Shown here: in pieces, positions 22,924 to 33,031 of the stretch
Layout of the letters: each line of letters begins with the position of its first letter
How positions within the stretch are numbered: position 1 is the stretch's first letter
Source: Allochromatium tepidum
Lineage (GTDB): Bacteria > Pseudomonadota > Gammaproteobacteria > Chromatiales > Chromatiaceae
Direction: 5' to 3'
Assembly: GCF_018409545.1 (NCBI RefSeq)
Contig: NZ_AP024563.1
Span: forward strand, 1,876,755 to 1,940,754
DNA length: 64,000 bases
The notes under the pieces: generated by a model
The model's database searches: none
What the model saw: only the letters and a program-made list of their open reading frames with translations
What the model was told of the DNA's origin: nothing
Position numbers and translations under genes: made by a program

Positions 22924-23454
22924 CTAGCGCGTGAGCGTACTCAGATATTCGAGCAGACCGAACAGCGCCGTGCGCACCGCCTGGGCGCGCACGGCCTCGC
23001 GATCGCCGGCGAAGCACTCGCGGCGCATCGTCGTGACGCTCGCCGTCCGTCCCCAGGCGAACCAGACGGTTCCGACCGGTTTCTCAGGCGAGCCGCCGCC
23101 CGGTCCGGCGATGCCGCTGATGGCGAGTGCGGCCTCAGCCCGGCTATGCGCCAGTGCACCCGCGACCATGGCCCGTACCACGGGCCCACTCACCGCGCCC
23201 TGAGACTCGATCAGTTCGGCGTTGATACCGAGCATGTCCTGCTTGGATGCATTGCTATAGGTGACGAAACCGCGATCGAACCAGTCGCTACTGCCGGCGA
23301 TGTCCGTGATCGTCTTGGCGACCCAGCCGCCGGTGCAGGATTCGGCGGTCGCCAGCCGCCAGCCGCGTTCTCGCAGACACTCACCCACACGCACCGCGAG
23401 CCGGGAGAGTTCGTGCGATGAAACAGAATGAGGGGCGAGGTGATCTGTCGTCAT
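22924..23454 (-). CDS. pncC: Nicotinamide-nucleotide amidohydrolase (CinA C-terminal family)
   Basis: A 176-residue protein that deamidates NMN to nicotinate mononucleotide in pyridine nucleotide recycling. ATAESCTGGWVAKTITD near residue 36, the YSNASKQDMLGI block and ALAISGIAGPGGGSPEKPVG near residue 110 are the family blocks. Only the C-terminal amidase domain is present; the N-terminal MoeA-like CinA domain is absent, as in many proteobacteria. It precedes recA by 86 bp on the same strand, a conserved pncC/cinA-recA order. Confidence 0.94.
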   Translation of the reverse strand: MTTDHLAPHSVSSHELSRLAVRVGECLRERGWRLATAESCTGGWVAKTITDIAGSSDWFDRGFVTYSNASKQDMLGINAELIESQGAVSGPVVRAMVAGALAHSRAEAALAISGIAGPGGGSPEKPVGTVWFAWGRTASVTTMRRECFAGDREAVRAQAVRTALFGLLEYLSTLTR

Positions 23455-23613
23455 GGGAGGCGATCTTCGCCGAAGGCGGCGAACCGGACAAGCGCCGACG
23501 TTGGAAAAAGTCGTCTGAAAACCGCACTATTGCGCTTCCGGCACTCGGCGAACGGCCGATGTCTTATCTCAGAAGTCCGATTCAACCCAACCGACGAGAC
23601 CACCGACAAGACC

Positions 23614-23895
23614 ATGAGCGACCTGGAGATCCGTTGCGAACACAAACCCTCCCCCGCCAAGCTGGACGTGATGGGCGTCGAGGACTGGCCGATCTGGAAG
23701 AAGGAACCCTCGACCTTCCCCTGGCGCTACGATCAGACCGAGACCTGTTATGTGCTGCGCGGCCGTTTTCGCGTGACACCCGAGGGCGGTGAACCACAAG
23801 AGTTCGGGCGCGGCGATCTCATCACCTTCCCGGCCGGTCTCGCCTGCATCTGGGAGATCATCGAGGCGGTCGAGAAGCACTACGACTTCGCGTAA
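23614..23895 (+). CDS. Cupin domain protein (cupin_3/DUF861-like)
   Basis: A 93-residue single cupin beta-barrel. It includes DWPIWKKEPSTFPWRYDQTE, then CYVLRGRFRVTPEGG, FGRGDLITFPAGLACIWEI and a final KHYDF. This layout resembles the ureidoglycine aminohydrolase-like small cupins. The classic HxH metal pair is replaced (YDQTE), so metal binding is doubtful. The ATG at 23614 starts the conserved part; a longer frame to 23428 looks spurious and would overlap the divergent pncC start region. Function unknown. Confidence 0.85.
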   Translation: MSDLEIRCEHKPSPAKLDVMGVEDWPIWKKEPSTFPWRYDQTETCYVLRGRFRVTPEGGEPQEFGRGDLITFPAGLACIWEIIEAVEKHYDFA

Positions 23896-23959
23896 GCGTC
23901 TCCAGTACGCACCGCGCGTCGACGAACGAGAACACCAACGAGGAAACGAGGACTGTCAC

Positions 23960-24454
23960 ATGCGAAAGATCCACTGGCTTGCCGTACTCACCGCCCTTCC
24001 CCTGCTGTTCGCCACGCTGACGCCACGCGCCGAGGGGATGCGCCTCGCCGACACCGTGGTCAAGATGCCGCTGGCCAAGGACGTCTCCATCGACGACGCG
24101 ATCGACTCCATGCTGCTGCGCGCCAACGGGCTGAACTTCAAACTGGTCGCGCGCCAGCCGCTCTACAAGGAGCTGGAGGCCATGGGCGTGGAGACCAGGC
24201 ACATCGAGATCTTCCAGTTCTGCGATGCGCGCATCGCCGCCCAGATGCTGGCCGAGAACATCGATTTCGCGGCCTACCTGCCCTGCCGCATCACCCTGAT
24301 CGAAGATCAGGACGGCAAGGCCTGGCTGGTGACGCCGGATCTGGACATGGTGATGCGGATGGCCGATCTGCCGCCGAACCTCAAGGAAATGGCGATCAAG
24401 GTGCGCGACACCATGAACGAGATCATGACGGCCGGCGCCAACGGCGATCTGTAA
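23960..24454 (+). CDS. Secreted DUF302 domain protein
   Basis: A 164-residue protein with a signal peptide (MRKIHWLAVLTALPLLFATL, then PRAEG), so it is probably periplasmic. The mature part fits DUF302: a short beta/alpha unit with VETRHIEIFQFCDARIAAQM and YLPCRITLIEDQDGKAWL followed by a late helix. DUF302 proteins are common in sulfur-oxidising and other environmental bacteria, and their function is unknown. It sits 64 bp after the cupin gene, perhaps in one transcript. CGAGGA ahead of the ATG could serve as ribosome-binding site. Confidence 0.85.
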   Translation: MRKIHWLAVLTALPLLFATLTPRAEGMRLADTVVKMPLAKDVSIDDAIDSMLLRANGLNFKLVARQPLYKELEAMGVETRHIEIFQFCDARIAAQMLAENIDFAAYLPCRITLIEDQDGKAWLVTPDLDMVMRMADLPPNLKEMAIKVRDTMNEIMTAGANGDL

Positions 24455-24468
24455 GCCCCCTGCCCGAC

Positions 24469-24795
24469 TCAACCGCCGCGCGCGGCCTTGCGGTCGCGCG
24501 CGTCCAGCTCCTTACCGCCCCAGATCCTGGGCCGTTCCAGCCATTTCTGGATGAAGGACCAGGACGCCCGATAGCCCTCGTGCGGCAGCCGACAGTCCGA
24601 GCAGTCCTTGCGCCTGAGTCCGTGTTTGTCGGTATAGATCCGATAGGGTCCGGGGCACTCGTAGGCGATGAGCGGGCAGTAACAAAACAGACAGTTGAAT
24701 GCCCGCTTCACCCCGGCATGGCAGGGATAGAACGGGCATTCATGGTTGGTGAAGCCTTTGTAGGCTTCGTTCGCCGTACCGTCCTTTGGTTGCAT
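24469..24795 (-). CDS. Cysteine-rich small domain protein (putative metal-binding)
   Basis: A 108-residue protein with conserved Cys/His spacing: NHECPFYPCH near residue 17, NCLFCYCPLIAYECPGPY near residue 33 and KDCSDCRLPH near residue 66. This matches the Cys-rich small domain family and could bind zinc or an iron-sulfur cluster. The ATG lies 20 bp after the stop of the carboxyltransferase gene on the same strand, so it is probably the third gene of a pyruvate carboxylase operon. The C-terminus is basic. The function is not established. Confidence 0.85.
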   Translation of the reverse strand: MQPKDGTANEAYKGFTNHECPFYPCHAGVKRAFNCLFCYCPLIAYECPGPYRIYTDKHGLRRKDCSDCRLPHEGYRASWSFIQKWLERPRIWGGKELDARDRKAARGG

Positions 24796-24815
24796 CAGCC
24801 GGCCGTCACGTTCGA

Positions 24816-26639
24816 TCAGGACGTGATCTCGATCAGCACCTCGTCCGGATTGACCGCGTCGCCCTTGCCGACATAGACCGCCGTGATGGCGCCCGCGATC
24901 GGCGCCTGGATCTCGGTCTCCATCTTCATCGCTTCGGTGACGATGACGGGTTGACCGGCGATCACGGTGTCGCCTTCCTTGACCAGCACATCGACGATGT
25001 TGCCCGGCATCGAGGTGGCGACATGCCCGGGCCGGCTCGGCTTGGGACGCTTGCCGCTGATGGCGCGCGGACCGGAAGCCGCCCCGCCGCCGGTCAGAAC
25101 CAGCTCGTCGAGCGTCTCGACCACCACCTCTTCCGGGATGTCGTCGATGGTGAAATAGAAATGGCGCTCGGCCTGCCCCTTGTGCCCCGCGCCCGTGACC
25201 TTGATGTGGTAGGTCTCGCCGTGGACGTTGATGTTGAACTCGGTCGGCGCGGCCTTGGCCGCCTCGGTGCGACTCGGCGGCGGCTCCAGCGGCTCGGGCA
25301 CCAGGGCGCCGGCGGCACGCTGATCGAGGAAGGTGCGCCCGATCTCGGGGAACATGGCATAGGTCAGGACATCGTCCTCGGACAGCGCCAGCGGCCCGAT
25401 CTCCTTGGTCAGACGCTCCAGCTCCGGCTTGAGCAGATCGGCCGGACGACATTCGATCAGATCCTCGTTGCCGATCGCCTGCTGTTGCAGGGTCGGATTG
25501 ACCGGCGCCGGCGCCGCGCCATAGCGCCCCTGGAGATAGAGCTTCACTTCGTTGGTGATGGTCTGATAGCGCTTCTCGGTCAGCACGTTGAACACCGCCT
25601 GGGTGCCGACGATCTGCGAGGTTGGCGTGACCAGCGGCGGATAGCCGAGATCCTTGCGCACGCGCGGGATCTCTTCCAGCACCGCGCTCATGCGGTCGAG
25701 CGCGTTCTGTTCCTTCAACTGGTTGGCCAGGTTCGAGATCATGCCGCCCGGCACCTGATTGACCTGGACACGGGTGTCGACGCCGGTGAACTCGCTCTCG
25801 AACTGATGGTACTTCTTGCGGATCTGGTAGAAGTACATCCCGACCTCCTGGATGGCCTCCAGATCCAGCCCGGTGTCGTACTCGGTGCCGCGAAGGGCCG
25901 CAACCAGACTCTCGGTCGGCGGATGCGAGGTGCCGCCGGCCATCGACGAGATGGCGGTATCGATGGTGTCACAGCCGTTCTCGATCGCCTTCAGATGGCA
26001 CATGTCGGCCAGACCCGAGGTTGCATGTGAGTGCAGATGCAGCGGCAGATCCACGCTGTCCTTGAGGGCCTTGACCAGATCAGCCGTGACGAAGGGCGTC
26101 AGCAACCCGGCCATGTCCTTGATAGCGATCGAGTCGCACCCCATCGCGGCCAGCTCGCGCCCCATCTTGACGAAACCGGCCACATCGTGGACCGGGCTGA
26201 CGGTATAGCAGATGGTGCCCTGGGCGTGCTTGCCGGCGGCCTTGGTCGCCTCGATCGCGGTCTTGAGGTTACGCAGATCGTTGAGCGCATCGAAGATACG
26301 GAACACGTCCATGCCGTTGTCGGCCGAACGCTTGACGAAGGCACGGACCACGTCGTCGGAATAGTGCCGGTAGCCGAGCAGGTTCTGGCCGCGCAGCAGC
26401 ATCTGCAACCGGGTGTTGGGCAGGGCCTCACGCAGCTTGCGCAGACGCTCCCAGGGATCTTCCTTCAGGAAACGCACACAGGCGTCGAAGGTCGCCCCGC
26501 CCCAGCACTCCAGCGACCAGTAGCCGATGGCGTCGAGTTTGGGACAGATCGGCAGCATGTCCTCGGTGCGCATCCGGGTGGCGAGCAGGGATTGATGCGC
26601 GTCGCGCAGGATGACGTCGGTGATGTTGATCTTCGGCAT
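24816..26639 (-). CDS. oadA: Biotin-dependent carboxyltransferase subunit (pyruvate carboxylase subunit B / oxaloacetate decarboxylase alpha)
   Basis: A 607-residue subunit. The N-terminal HMGL-like carboxyltransferase barrel begins ITDVILRDAHQSLLATRM, with the conserved MKDMAG-type block (AIKDMAGLL) near residue 175. A PYC/OADA conserved domain follows at about residues 300-470. The C-terminal biotinyl domain carries the biotin lysine in VTEAMKMETEI near residue 575. The biotin carboxylase lies 31 bp upstream and no membrane beta or gamma subunit is nearby, so the pair is best read as two-subunit pyruvate carboxylase making oxaloacetate, rather than a sodium pump. That choice is inference. 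Confidence 0.93.
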   Translation of the reverse strand: MPKINITDVILRDAHQSLLATRMRTEDMLPICPKLDAIGYWSLECWGGATFDACVRFLKEDPWERLRKLREALPNTRLQMLLRGQNLLGYRHYSDDVVRAFVKRSADNGMDVFRIFDALNDLRNLKTAIEATKAAGKHAQGTICYTVSPVHDVAGFVKMGRELAAMGCDSIAIKDMAGLLTPFVTADLVKALKDSVDLPLHLHSHATSGLADMCHLKAIENGCDTIDTAISSMAGGTSHPPTESLVAALRGTEYDTGLDLEAIQEVGMYFYQIRKKYHQFESEFTGVDTRVQVNQVPGGMISNLANQLKEQNALDRMSAVLEEIPRVRKDLGYPPLVTPTSQIVGTQAVFNVLTEKRYQTITNEVKLYLQGRYGAAPAPVNPTLQQQAIGNEDLIECRPADLLKPELERLTKEIGPLALSEDDVLTYAMFPEIGRTFLDQRAAGALVPEPLEPPPSRTEAAKAAPTEFNINVHGETYHIKVTGAGHKGQAERHFYFTIDDIPEEVVVETLDELVLTGGGAASGPRAISGKRPKPSRPGHVATSMPGNIVDVLVKEGDTVIAGQPVIVTEAMKMETEIQAPIAGAITAVYVGKGDAVNPDEVLIEITS

Positions 26640-26670
26640 GAGTGAGCTCGCTTGAAGCCGGTCGGTTGTC

Positions 26671-28089
<1,419 letters not shown>

Positions 28090-28243
28090 GGGTGAGCCTC
28101 TGGAACGGCCGGCCGCTGGCCGCAATGGCGTTGGCGAGTGAATCGGATCGAGTGCTGGGAGGCTCCGTCGAATCACCTGCCAGGCGGTCATCAGGTTATC
28201 GAAGGCGCTTCCATGCGGCTGGAGCGATTCGGCTCGCGATGGA

Positions 28244-28285
28244 TGCTGCTAAGCAGCAATATAGCGGAAGTGCGGAATCCTGCAA
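28244..28285 (-). promoter_or_regulatory. Putative promoter and palindromic operator ahead of the pyruvate carboxylase genes
   Basis: On the reverse strand TTGCAG (28280-28285), a 16-base spacer and TATATT (28258-28263) fit a sigma-70 promoter. The palindrome TGCTGCT-T-AGCAGCA (28244-28258 region) lies where transcription would start, a position suited to a repressor. The leader to the ATG at 28089 is about 160 bases with no obvious gene. Confidence 0.4.
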
Positions 28286-28320
28286 AGAGATCGCCGCAGT
28301 CGATTGTGACAGCGAGAACG

Positions 28321-28349
28321 AAAAAAGCCCTCGCTAAGAGGGCTTTTTT
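28321..28349 (-). terminator. Rho-independent terminator after tRNA-Gly
   Basis: AAAAAAGCCCTC, a 5-base loop and GAGGGCTTTTTT form a perfect 12-pair stem with A- and U-runs on both sides. It lies 8 bases beyond the tRNA-Gly 3' end and is symmetric, so it could act in both directions. Confidence 0.9.
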
Positions 28350-28356
28350 CTGAATT

Positions 28357-28432
<76 letters not shown>

Positions 28433-28487
28433 TGAATAGACGCCCATTGTAGGCGATTTTTTCAGTCCGTCAAGCCAATTTTGAAAA

Positions 28488-29072
28488 TTATTTTGGCTGG
28501 CGTTCGTTCGACTGATCCGCCTGACCCGACAGGCTCGGCCAAGCGGATGCCAAATATAACACCATCGACCAAAGCGTGAGAAGAGCCGCGACATAGAGCA
28601 GCACCACGCCCACCCCATAGGTCCAGGGACCGAACACCGATTCGCGCAGGATCAGGATCACGATCGAGATCATCTGCGCCGTGGTCTTGACCTTGCCGAG
28701 TGCGGAGACCGCCACCGCCGCGCGTGCGCCGATCTCGGCCATCCATTCACGCAGGGCCGAGACCGTGATCTCACGCCCGATGATGACCATCACCGGCAGC
28801 GCGATCAGGATGCGCGGATCGGTCTGCAACAGCACCACCAGCGCCACGGCCACCATCAGCTTGTCGGCGACCGGATCGAGAAAGGCGCCGAGCGGCGAGG
28901 TCTGGTTCCATTTGCGCGCCAGATAGCCGTCGAGCCAGTCGGTCAGGGCCGCCGCGCCGAAGACGGCCGCCGCCGCATAGGGCGCCCAGACCGAGTCGAG
29001 ATAGAAGACGACGACGAACACCGGGATCAGCACGATCCGCAGCAGCGTCAGGATGTTCGGCAGGTTCCACAT
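28488..29072 (-). CDS. pgsA: CDP-diacylglycerol-glycerol-3-phosphate 3-phosphatidyltransferase
   Basis: A 194-residue inner-membrane enzyme that makes phosphatidylglycerol phosphate. The CDP-alcohol phosphotransferase signature is clear in DWLDGYLARKW followed by GAFLDPVADK, which holds the spaced aspartates. Several hydrophobic helices follow, and the N-terminus WNLPNILTLLRIVLIPVF is typical of PgsA. The ATG at 29072 lies 4 bp after the uvrC stop; an upstream ATG at 29105 would overlap uvrC by 29 bp and add poorly conserved residues. uvrC-pgsA-tRNA-Gly order is conserved in gammaproteobacteria. Confidence 0.96.
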   Translation of the reverse strand: MWNLPNILTLLRIVLIPVFVVVFYLDSVWAPYAAAAVFGAAALTDWLDGYLARKWNQTSPLGAFLDPVADKLMVAVALVVLLQTDPRILIALPVMVIIGREITVSALREWMAEIGARAAVAVSALGKVKTTAQMISIVILILRESVFGPWTYGVGVVLLYVAALLTLWSMVLYLASAWPSLSGQADQSNERQPK

Positions 29073-29076
29073 GATG

Positions 29077-30909
29077 TCAGGCTTGGTCTCGATGGAAGGC
29101 ATCATGGATGCGCTGGGCCAGTGGCCGGCCGATGCCCTCGACCCCGGCGATGTCCTCGACCCCGGCGCGCTCCAGGCCGTGCAGTCCGCCGAAGTGTTTG
29201 AGCAGACGCTGACGGCGGTTGGGGCCGAGTCCGGGGATGTCTTCCAGCGCCGAGGTCACGCGCGCCCTGGCGCGACGCTGACGATGGCCGGTGATCGCGA
29301 AGCGGTGGGCTTCGTCGCGGATCTGCCGGATCAAATGCATGGCCGGCGAGTCGCTCGGCAGTATAACGGGCGCCTCCCGACCCAACAACCAAAGGCGCTC
29401 GGCGCCGGGACGTCGATCCGGCCCCTTGGAGACGCCGACCAGATTCGGTCCATGCAGACCCAGCTCCTGGAGCGCGTCGTTGACGGCGGCGAGCTGGCCG
29501 CGTCCGCCGTCGATCAGGATCAGGTCCGGGACCGGATACTCGCCCTGCCCCACGCGCTTGTAACGGCGCGTCAGGGCCTGATCGAGCGCGGCATAGTCGT
29601 CGCCCGGCGTGATGCCGGTGATGTTGAAGCGCCGATAATCGGACTTGCGCGCGCCCTCGCCGTCGAAGACCACGCATGAGGCGACCGTGTGCTCGCCCTG
29701 GGTGTGGCTGATGTCGAAGCATTCCATCCGCTCCGGTCGGTCGGCCAGATCCAGCGCCTCACGCAGCGACTCCAGCCGCCGCGCATAGCCGGCCTGACTG
29801 CCGAGCCGCTGCTGGAGCGCAAAGCGTGCATTGTCGCGTGCCATCTCCAGCCAGCGGGCGCGCTCGCCGCGCACCTCGACCTGGAGCCGAACCGCCCGCC
29901 CCGCCCGCTCGGCGAGCGCCTCGCGCAGGATCTCGGCCTCGTCCGGGCGCGTGCTCAGGATCAGGGTGTCCGGAACCTCGTGCGCAGCATAGAACTGCGC
30001 CAGGAAACCGGCCAGCAGCGCCGACTCCTCCATATCCGCCGGCGCCTTGGGGAAGAAGGCGGTGTTGCCGAGATGCCGTCCGCGCCGCACCACGAACACC
30101 TGCACGCACCAGACATCGGTCTCGCGCGCAGCGGCGATGAGGTCCAGATCGCCGTCCTCGCCGATGACCGACTGACGCTCCAGCACTCGACGCAGGGCCC
30201 GGATGCGGTCGCGATACTGGGCCGCGCGCTCGAACTCCAGCGCCGTCGCCGCCGTCTCCATGCCGCCGATCAGCTCGTCGATCACCTCGCCGGCGCGTCC
30301 GTCGAGGAACTTGACGGTGCGCGCCACGTCCTCGGCATACTGCTCGGGCGTCACCAGCCCGACGCAGGGTGCGCTACAGCGCTTGATCTGATACTGGAGA
30401 CAGGGGCGCGAGCGATGGCGGAAGAACCCGTCCTCGCACTGGCGCACCGGAAACAGCTTTTGCAGGATCTGCAGGGTCTCGCGCACCGCCCAGGCACTCG
30501 GATAGGGTCCGAACAGCCGCCCCTGGGTCCGGCGCGGGCCGCGATAGAAGGCCAGGCGCGGATAGATGTCCTGAGTGGTGAGCTGGATGTAGGGATAGCT
30601 CTTGTCGTCGCGCAGCAGCACATTGAAGCGCGGCTGGAGCGACTTGATGAGCTGGCTCTCCAGCAGCAGCGCCTCGCCCTCGGTGCGGGTGACTGTGACC
30701 TCGATGTCGGCGATCAGGCCGACCAGACGCTCGTGGCGCGGCGTGAGCGTGCGCCCGAAATAGCTGGAGACCCGGCGCTTGAGATTCTTGGCCTTGCCGA
30801 CATAGAGCACCGTGCCCTCGGCATCGAGCATCCGGTAGACGCCTGGGCCGATGGGCAGGTCTTTCAGCCGTCGGCGCGGGTCGGCGGGTGTTTCAGGTAC
30901 CGCGTTCAT
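29077..30909 (-). CDS. uvrC: UvrABC system protein C (excinuclease subunit)
   Basis: A 610-residue nuclease that makes both incisions in nucleotide excision repair. The N-terminal GIY-YIG domain contains GPGVYRMLDAEGTVLYVGKA and RRVSSYF. A UVR motif (ALEFERAAQYRDRIRALRR) lies near residue 205. The RNase-H-like C-terminal nuclease has ECFDISHTQGEHTVAS near residue 400. A tandem helix-hairpin-helix (DIPGLGPNRRQRLLKHFGG) ends the protein. Length equals the E. coli protein. The start overlaps the upstream HDOD gene by 17 bp, so expression is coupled. Confidence 0.97.
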   Translation of the reverse strand: MNAVPETPADPRRRLKDLPIGPGVYRMLDAEGTVLYVGKAKNLKRRVSSYFGRTLTPRHERLVGLIADIEVTVTRTEGEALLLESQLIKSLQPRFNVLLRDDKSYPYIQLTTQDIYPRLAFYRGPRRTQGRLFGPYPSAWAVRETLQILQKLFPVRQCEDGFFRHRSRPCLQYQIKRCSAPCVGLVTPEQYAEDVARTVKFLDGRAGEVIDELIGGMETAATALEFERAAQYRDRIRALRRVLERQSVIGEDGDLDLIAAARETDVWCVQVFVVRRGRHLGNTAFFPKAPADMEESALLAGFLAQFYAAHEVPDTLILSTRPDEAEILREALAERAGRAVRLQVEVRGERARWLEMARDNARFALQQRLGSQAGYARRLESLREALDLADRPERMECFDISHTQGEHTVASCVVFDGEGARKSDYRRFNITGITPGDDYAALDQALTRRYKRVGQGEYPVPDLILIDGGRGQLAAVNDALQELGLHGPNLVGVSKGPDRRPGAERLWLLGREAPVILPSDSPAMHLIRQIRDEAHRFAITGHRQRRARARVTSALEDIPGLGPNRRQRLLKHFGGLHGLERAGVEDIAGVEGIGRPLAQRIHDAFHRDQA

Positions 30910-31768
30910 CGGTCAGGAGACGTGCGACGCAGCGCTCCCAGGTCTCGGGCGTCACGGCCAGTTCATTGAGTCCCCAGTCGCGCTGGTCGAGCAGGACCGG
31001 GTTGTCCTCGATACCGCGCCGCAGCGCCAGCAGTATGCGCGCGAGTCGGGCGACGGCGATCAGGGCGCGCCGATGGGCATCGAAGCCTTGAGGCGGCTCG
31101 AAAGTATGTTGATGATAGATCGCCAGGGCCACGGGTTCGGGCAGACGCCAGGTTCCGGCCAGCAGGAAACCGACCGTGACATGATCCGTGCCCAGGGCGC
31201 GGCGTTCGTAGTCCATCAAGTCCTGCGGCGCAGTCAGCGCCTGGAGCGTCCATTCGTTGCCGTAGTCGTTGATCAGATCGGCGAAGATGAGACTGCCGAC
31301 GCCCTGCATCAACCCGAACAGATAGGCCTCGTCCGGCGTCAGCTCGGGCGCCAGCGCGGCGACCGAGGCGGCCATACGCGCCTGTTCCTGGATGAAGTCG
31401 AGGATCAGACGCGCCCCGCCCTCGCGCTCGCCGACCAAGCGGCTGAAGGCTTCCGCCGTGACCAGATTGGTCAGGCGTCGCAGTCCGAGCAGGGTGACGG
31501 CCTGCCGGATGCTGCTGATCTTGGTGCGACTGGCGAAGAGCGGCGAGTTGATGGTCTTGAGCACCTGACCGGTCATGGCCGGATCCTGCGCGATCAGATC
31601 GGCCGCCTGGATCAGATCCGGGTCGGGGCGACGCAGCTCGTCGCGCAGACTCAGGACGATGTCGGGAACCTGCGGCACCTTGGCACGTCGCACGGCTTGG
31701 AAGGCGGCTTCGAGATCGGCGCGCGGCGGATAGTGATCGCTGTGGTTGGAGGCGGCTGGAGTGGTCAT
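30893..31768 (-). CDS. HDOD domain protein
   Basis: A 291-residue cytoplasmic protein built on the HDOD fold, a catalytically degenerate relative of HD phosphohydrolases used in signalling. AKVPQVPDIVLSLRDEL, IAQDPAMTGQVLKTINSPLF and the block ISSIRQAVTLLGLRRLTNLV are typical. The HD metal ligands are not recognisable. No output domain is attached. It overlaps uvrC by 17 bp. A second HDOD protein lies at 34134-34982. Partner unknown. Confidence 0.88.
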   Translation of the reverse strand: MTTPAASNHSDHYPPRADLEAAFQAVRRAKVPQVPDIVLSLRDELRRPDPDLIQAADLIAQDPAMTGQVLKTINSPLFASRTKISSIRQAVTLLGLRRLTNLVTAEAFSRLVGEREGGARLILDFIQEQARMAASVAALAPELTPDEAYLFGLMQGVGSLIFADLINDYGNEWTLQALTAPQDLMDYERRALGTDHVTVGFLLAGTWRLPEPVALAIYHQHTFEPPQGFDAHRRALIAVARLARILLALRRGIEDNPVLLDQRDWGLNELAVTPETWERCVARLLTDERGT

Positions 31769-31995
31769 GAACGCGGAGACGCCCTCTGTCGGTCTGAATC
31801 CTGGAGGCGACCATTAAACCGCGTTTGGCCCCGAATCCCCAATTACACGATTTGGCCGCATTTGTGGCGCATTACGGTGCGCTTGGTTTCTCGATCCCTA
31901 CAGTTGGAGTGGCGATCACCGGATCGAACTCCTGGCCGAATCGCCGAACTTCCGCAAACGTGGACTCACAGCGCTCACCGAGCGCGTCCATTGGC

Positions 31996-32895
31996 TCAGG
32001 CCGCGCGTTTGAGCGGCGGATGCGCCCAGAAGTCATCGAGCGCCGCGACCGTCTCGGCGAGCTTCTCCCAGTGCGGCAGTCCCTTGTGCGGCTCCAGGGT
32101 CACGCGATGCCAGGTGTCGTGACGCACGATGAAGCTCGGCAGACGTTCGAAACGGATGTAGGGATCCTGGTCGGCGATGACCAGCACTGGAAACTCGGTG
32201 AGCCGGTCGTAGAGCAGATCGATGGCGTCGGGCGTGAACAGACGCATGGTCAGAAAGGTCAGCGGCGCATGGTGCGCGCCCGGCTGATGAGCCGTGGCCC
32301 AGGCATGGTCGATCATTTCTTCCGGCACCGGGCCGACGAAGGAGCGGCCGAGGAAATGCCGGATGCTCGGACGCGAGGCGACCAGTCCATAGACCCATCG
32401 GCTGAGTTTGGGCCATTTCATCAGCGTCGTGACCGGGCTGGAACTCGGCAGCGGCTGTTCGCCGAAACCGGTCGGCGAGATCAGCGCCAGCGAGGCCAGA
32501 TGCTCCGGGGCCAAGCGCGCGGCCTGGGCGGCGAACTCACCGCTCAGCGAGAGCGCGATCAGGTCGGCCGGCTCGCCGACGACCTGGGTGAGGAAATCGG
32601 CGATGGCGTGCGCATAGAGCGCGGGTGAGTAGCCCTCGGCGCGGCGCTCCGAGTGCCCGAAACCCGGCAGATCCAGGCTGTAGACCGGGCGCGAGAGACG
32701 ATAGTGCTCGAACAGCGGGCGCATCTCGAAGCTGCTGGAAGCGGCGTTGATGCTGTGGACCAGCACCAGCGGACGGCCCGGATGGGCGCGCTCGGCGTAA
32801 TAGGCCAGACGCCAGCCGTCGCTGGTGGTGAAGTCGGCACGCGGGGCGGCAATGGCCTCCGGGAGCGCTTGTTCAACGGGGTGTTGGAGATTCAT
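31996..32895 (-). CDS. Alpha/beta hydrolase
   Basis: A 299-residue soluble alpha/beta-hydrolase-fold protein of unknown substrate. LVLVHSINAASSSFEMRPLF contains the oxyanion-region loop. The nucleophile elbow is ALSLSGEFAA, with serine in SLSGE instead of the common GxSxG. VLVIADQDPYIRF supplies the likely acid and GLPHWE the likely histidine. The ATG at 32895 has GAGG about nine bases upstream. The longer frame to 33192 is antisense to the Na/Pi cotransporter remnant and is not real. No signal peptide. It stands alone on its strand beside a decayed gene. Confidence 0.85.
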   Translation of the reverse strand: MNLQHPVEQALPEAIAAPRADFTTSDGWRLAYYAERAHPGRPLVLVHSINAASSSFEMRPLFEHYRLSRPVYSLDLPGFGHSERRAEGYSPALYAHAIADFLTQVVGEPADLIALSLSGEFAAQAARLAPEHLASLALISPTGFGEQPLPSSSPVTTLMKWPKLSRWVYGLVASRPSIRHFLGRSFVGPVPEEMIDHAWATAHQPGAHHAPLTFLTMRLFTPDAIDLLYDRLTEFPVLVIADQDPYIRFERLPSFIVRHDTWHRVTLEPHKGLPHWEKLAETVAALDDFWAHPPLKRAA

Positions 32896-33031
32896 CTGTA
32901 GGTACCTCGGTCGACGACAAGGGCGCATACGGCCTCGTCGAGCCATGAAGCCATCGTAGCCCGTCGAGATCAAAAACGGAACCGTCTTGGAGACGTCGAG
33001 CGTCGGCCCAGCCTCTGGGGCCTGCAAAAAT

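Noticed and set aside
24796..25452. Extension of the Cys-rich small protein into the carboxyltransferase gene
   Set aside because: The extension is an out-of-frame reading of the carboxyltransferase tail; the conserved domain starts at the ATG at 24795.
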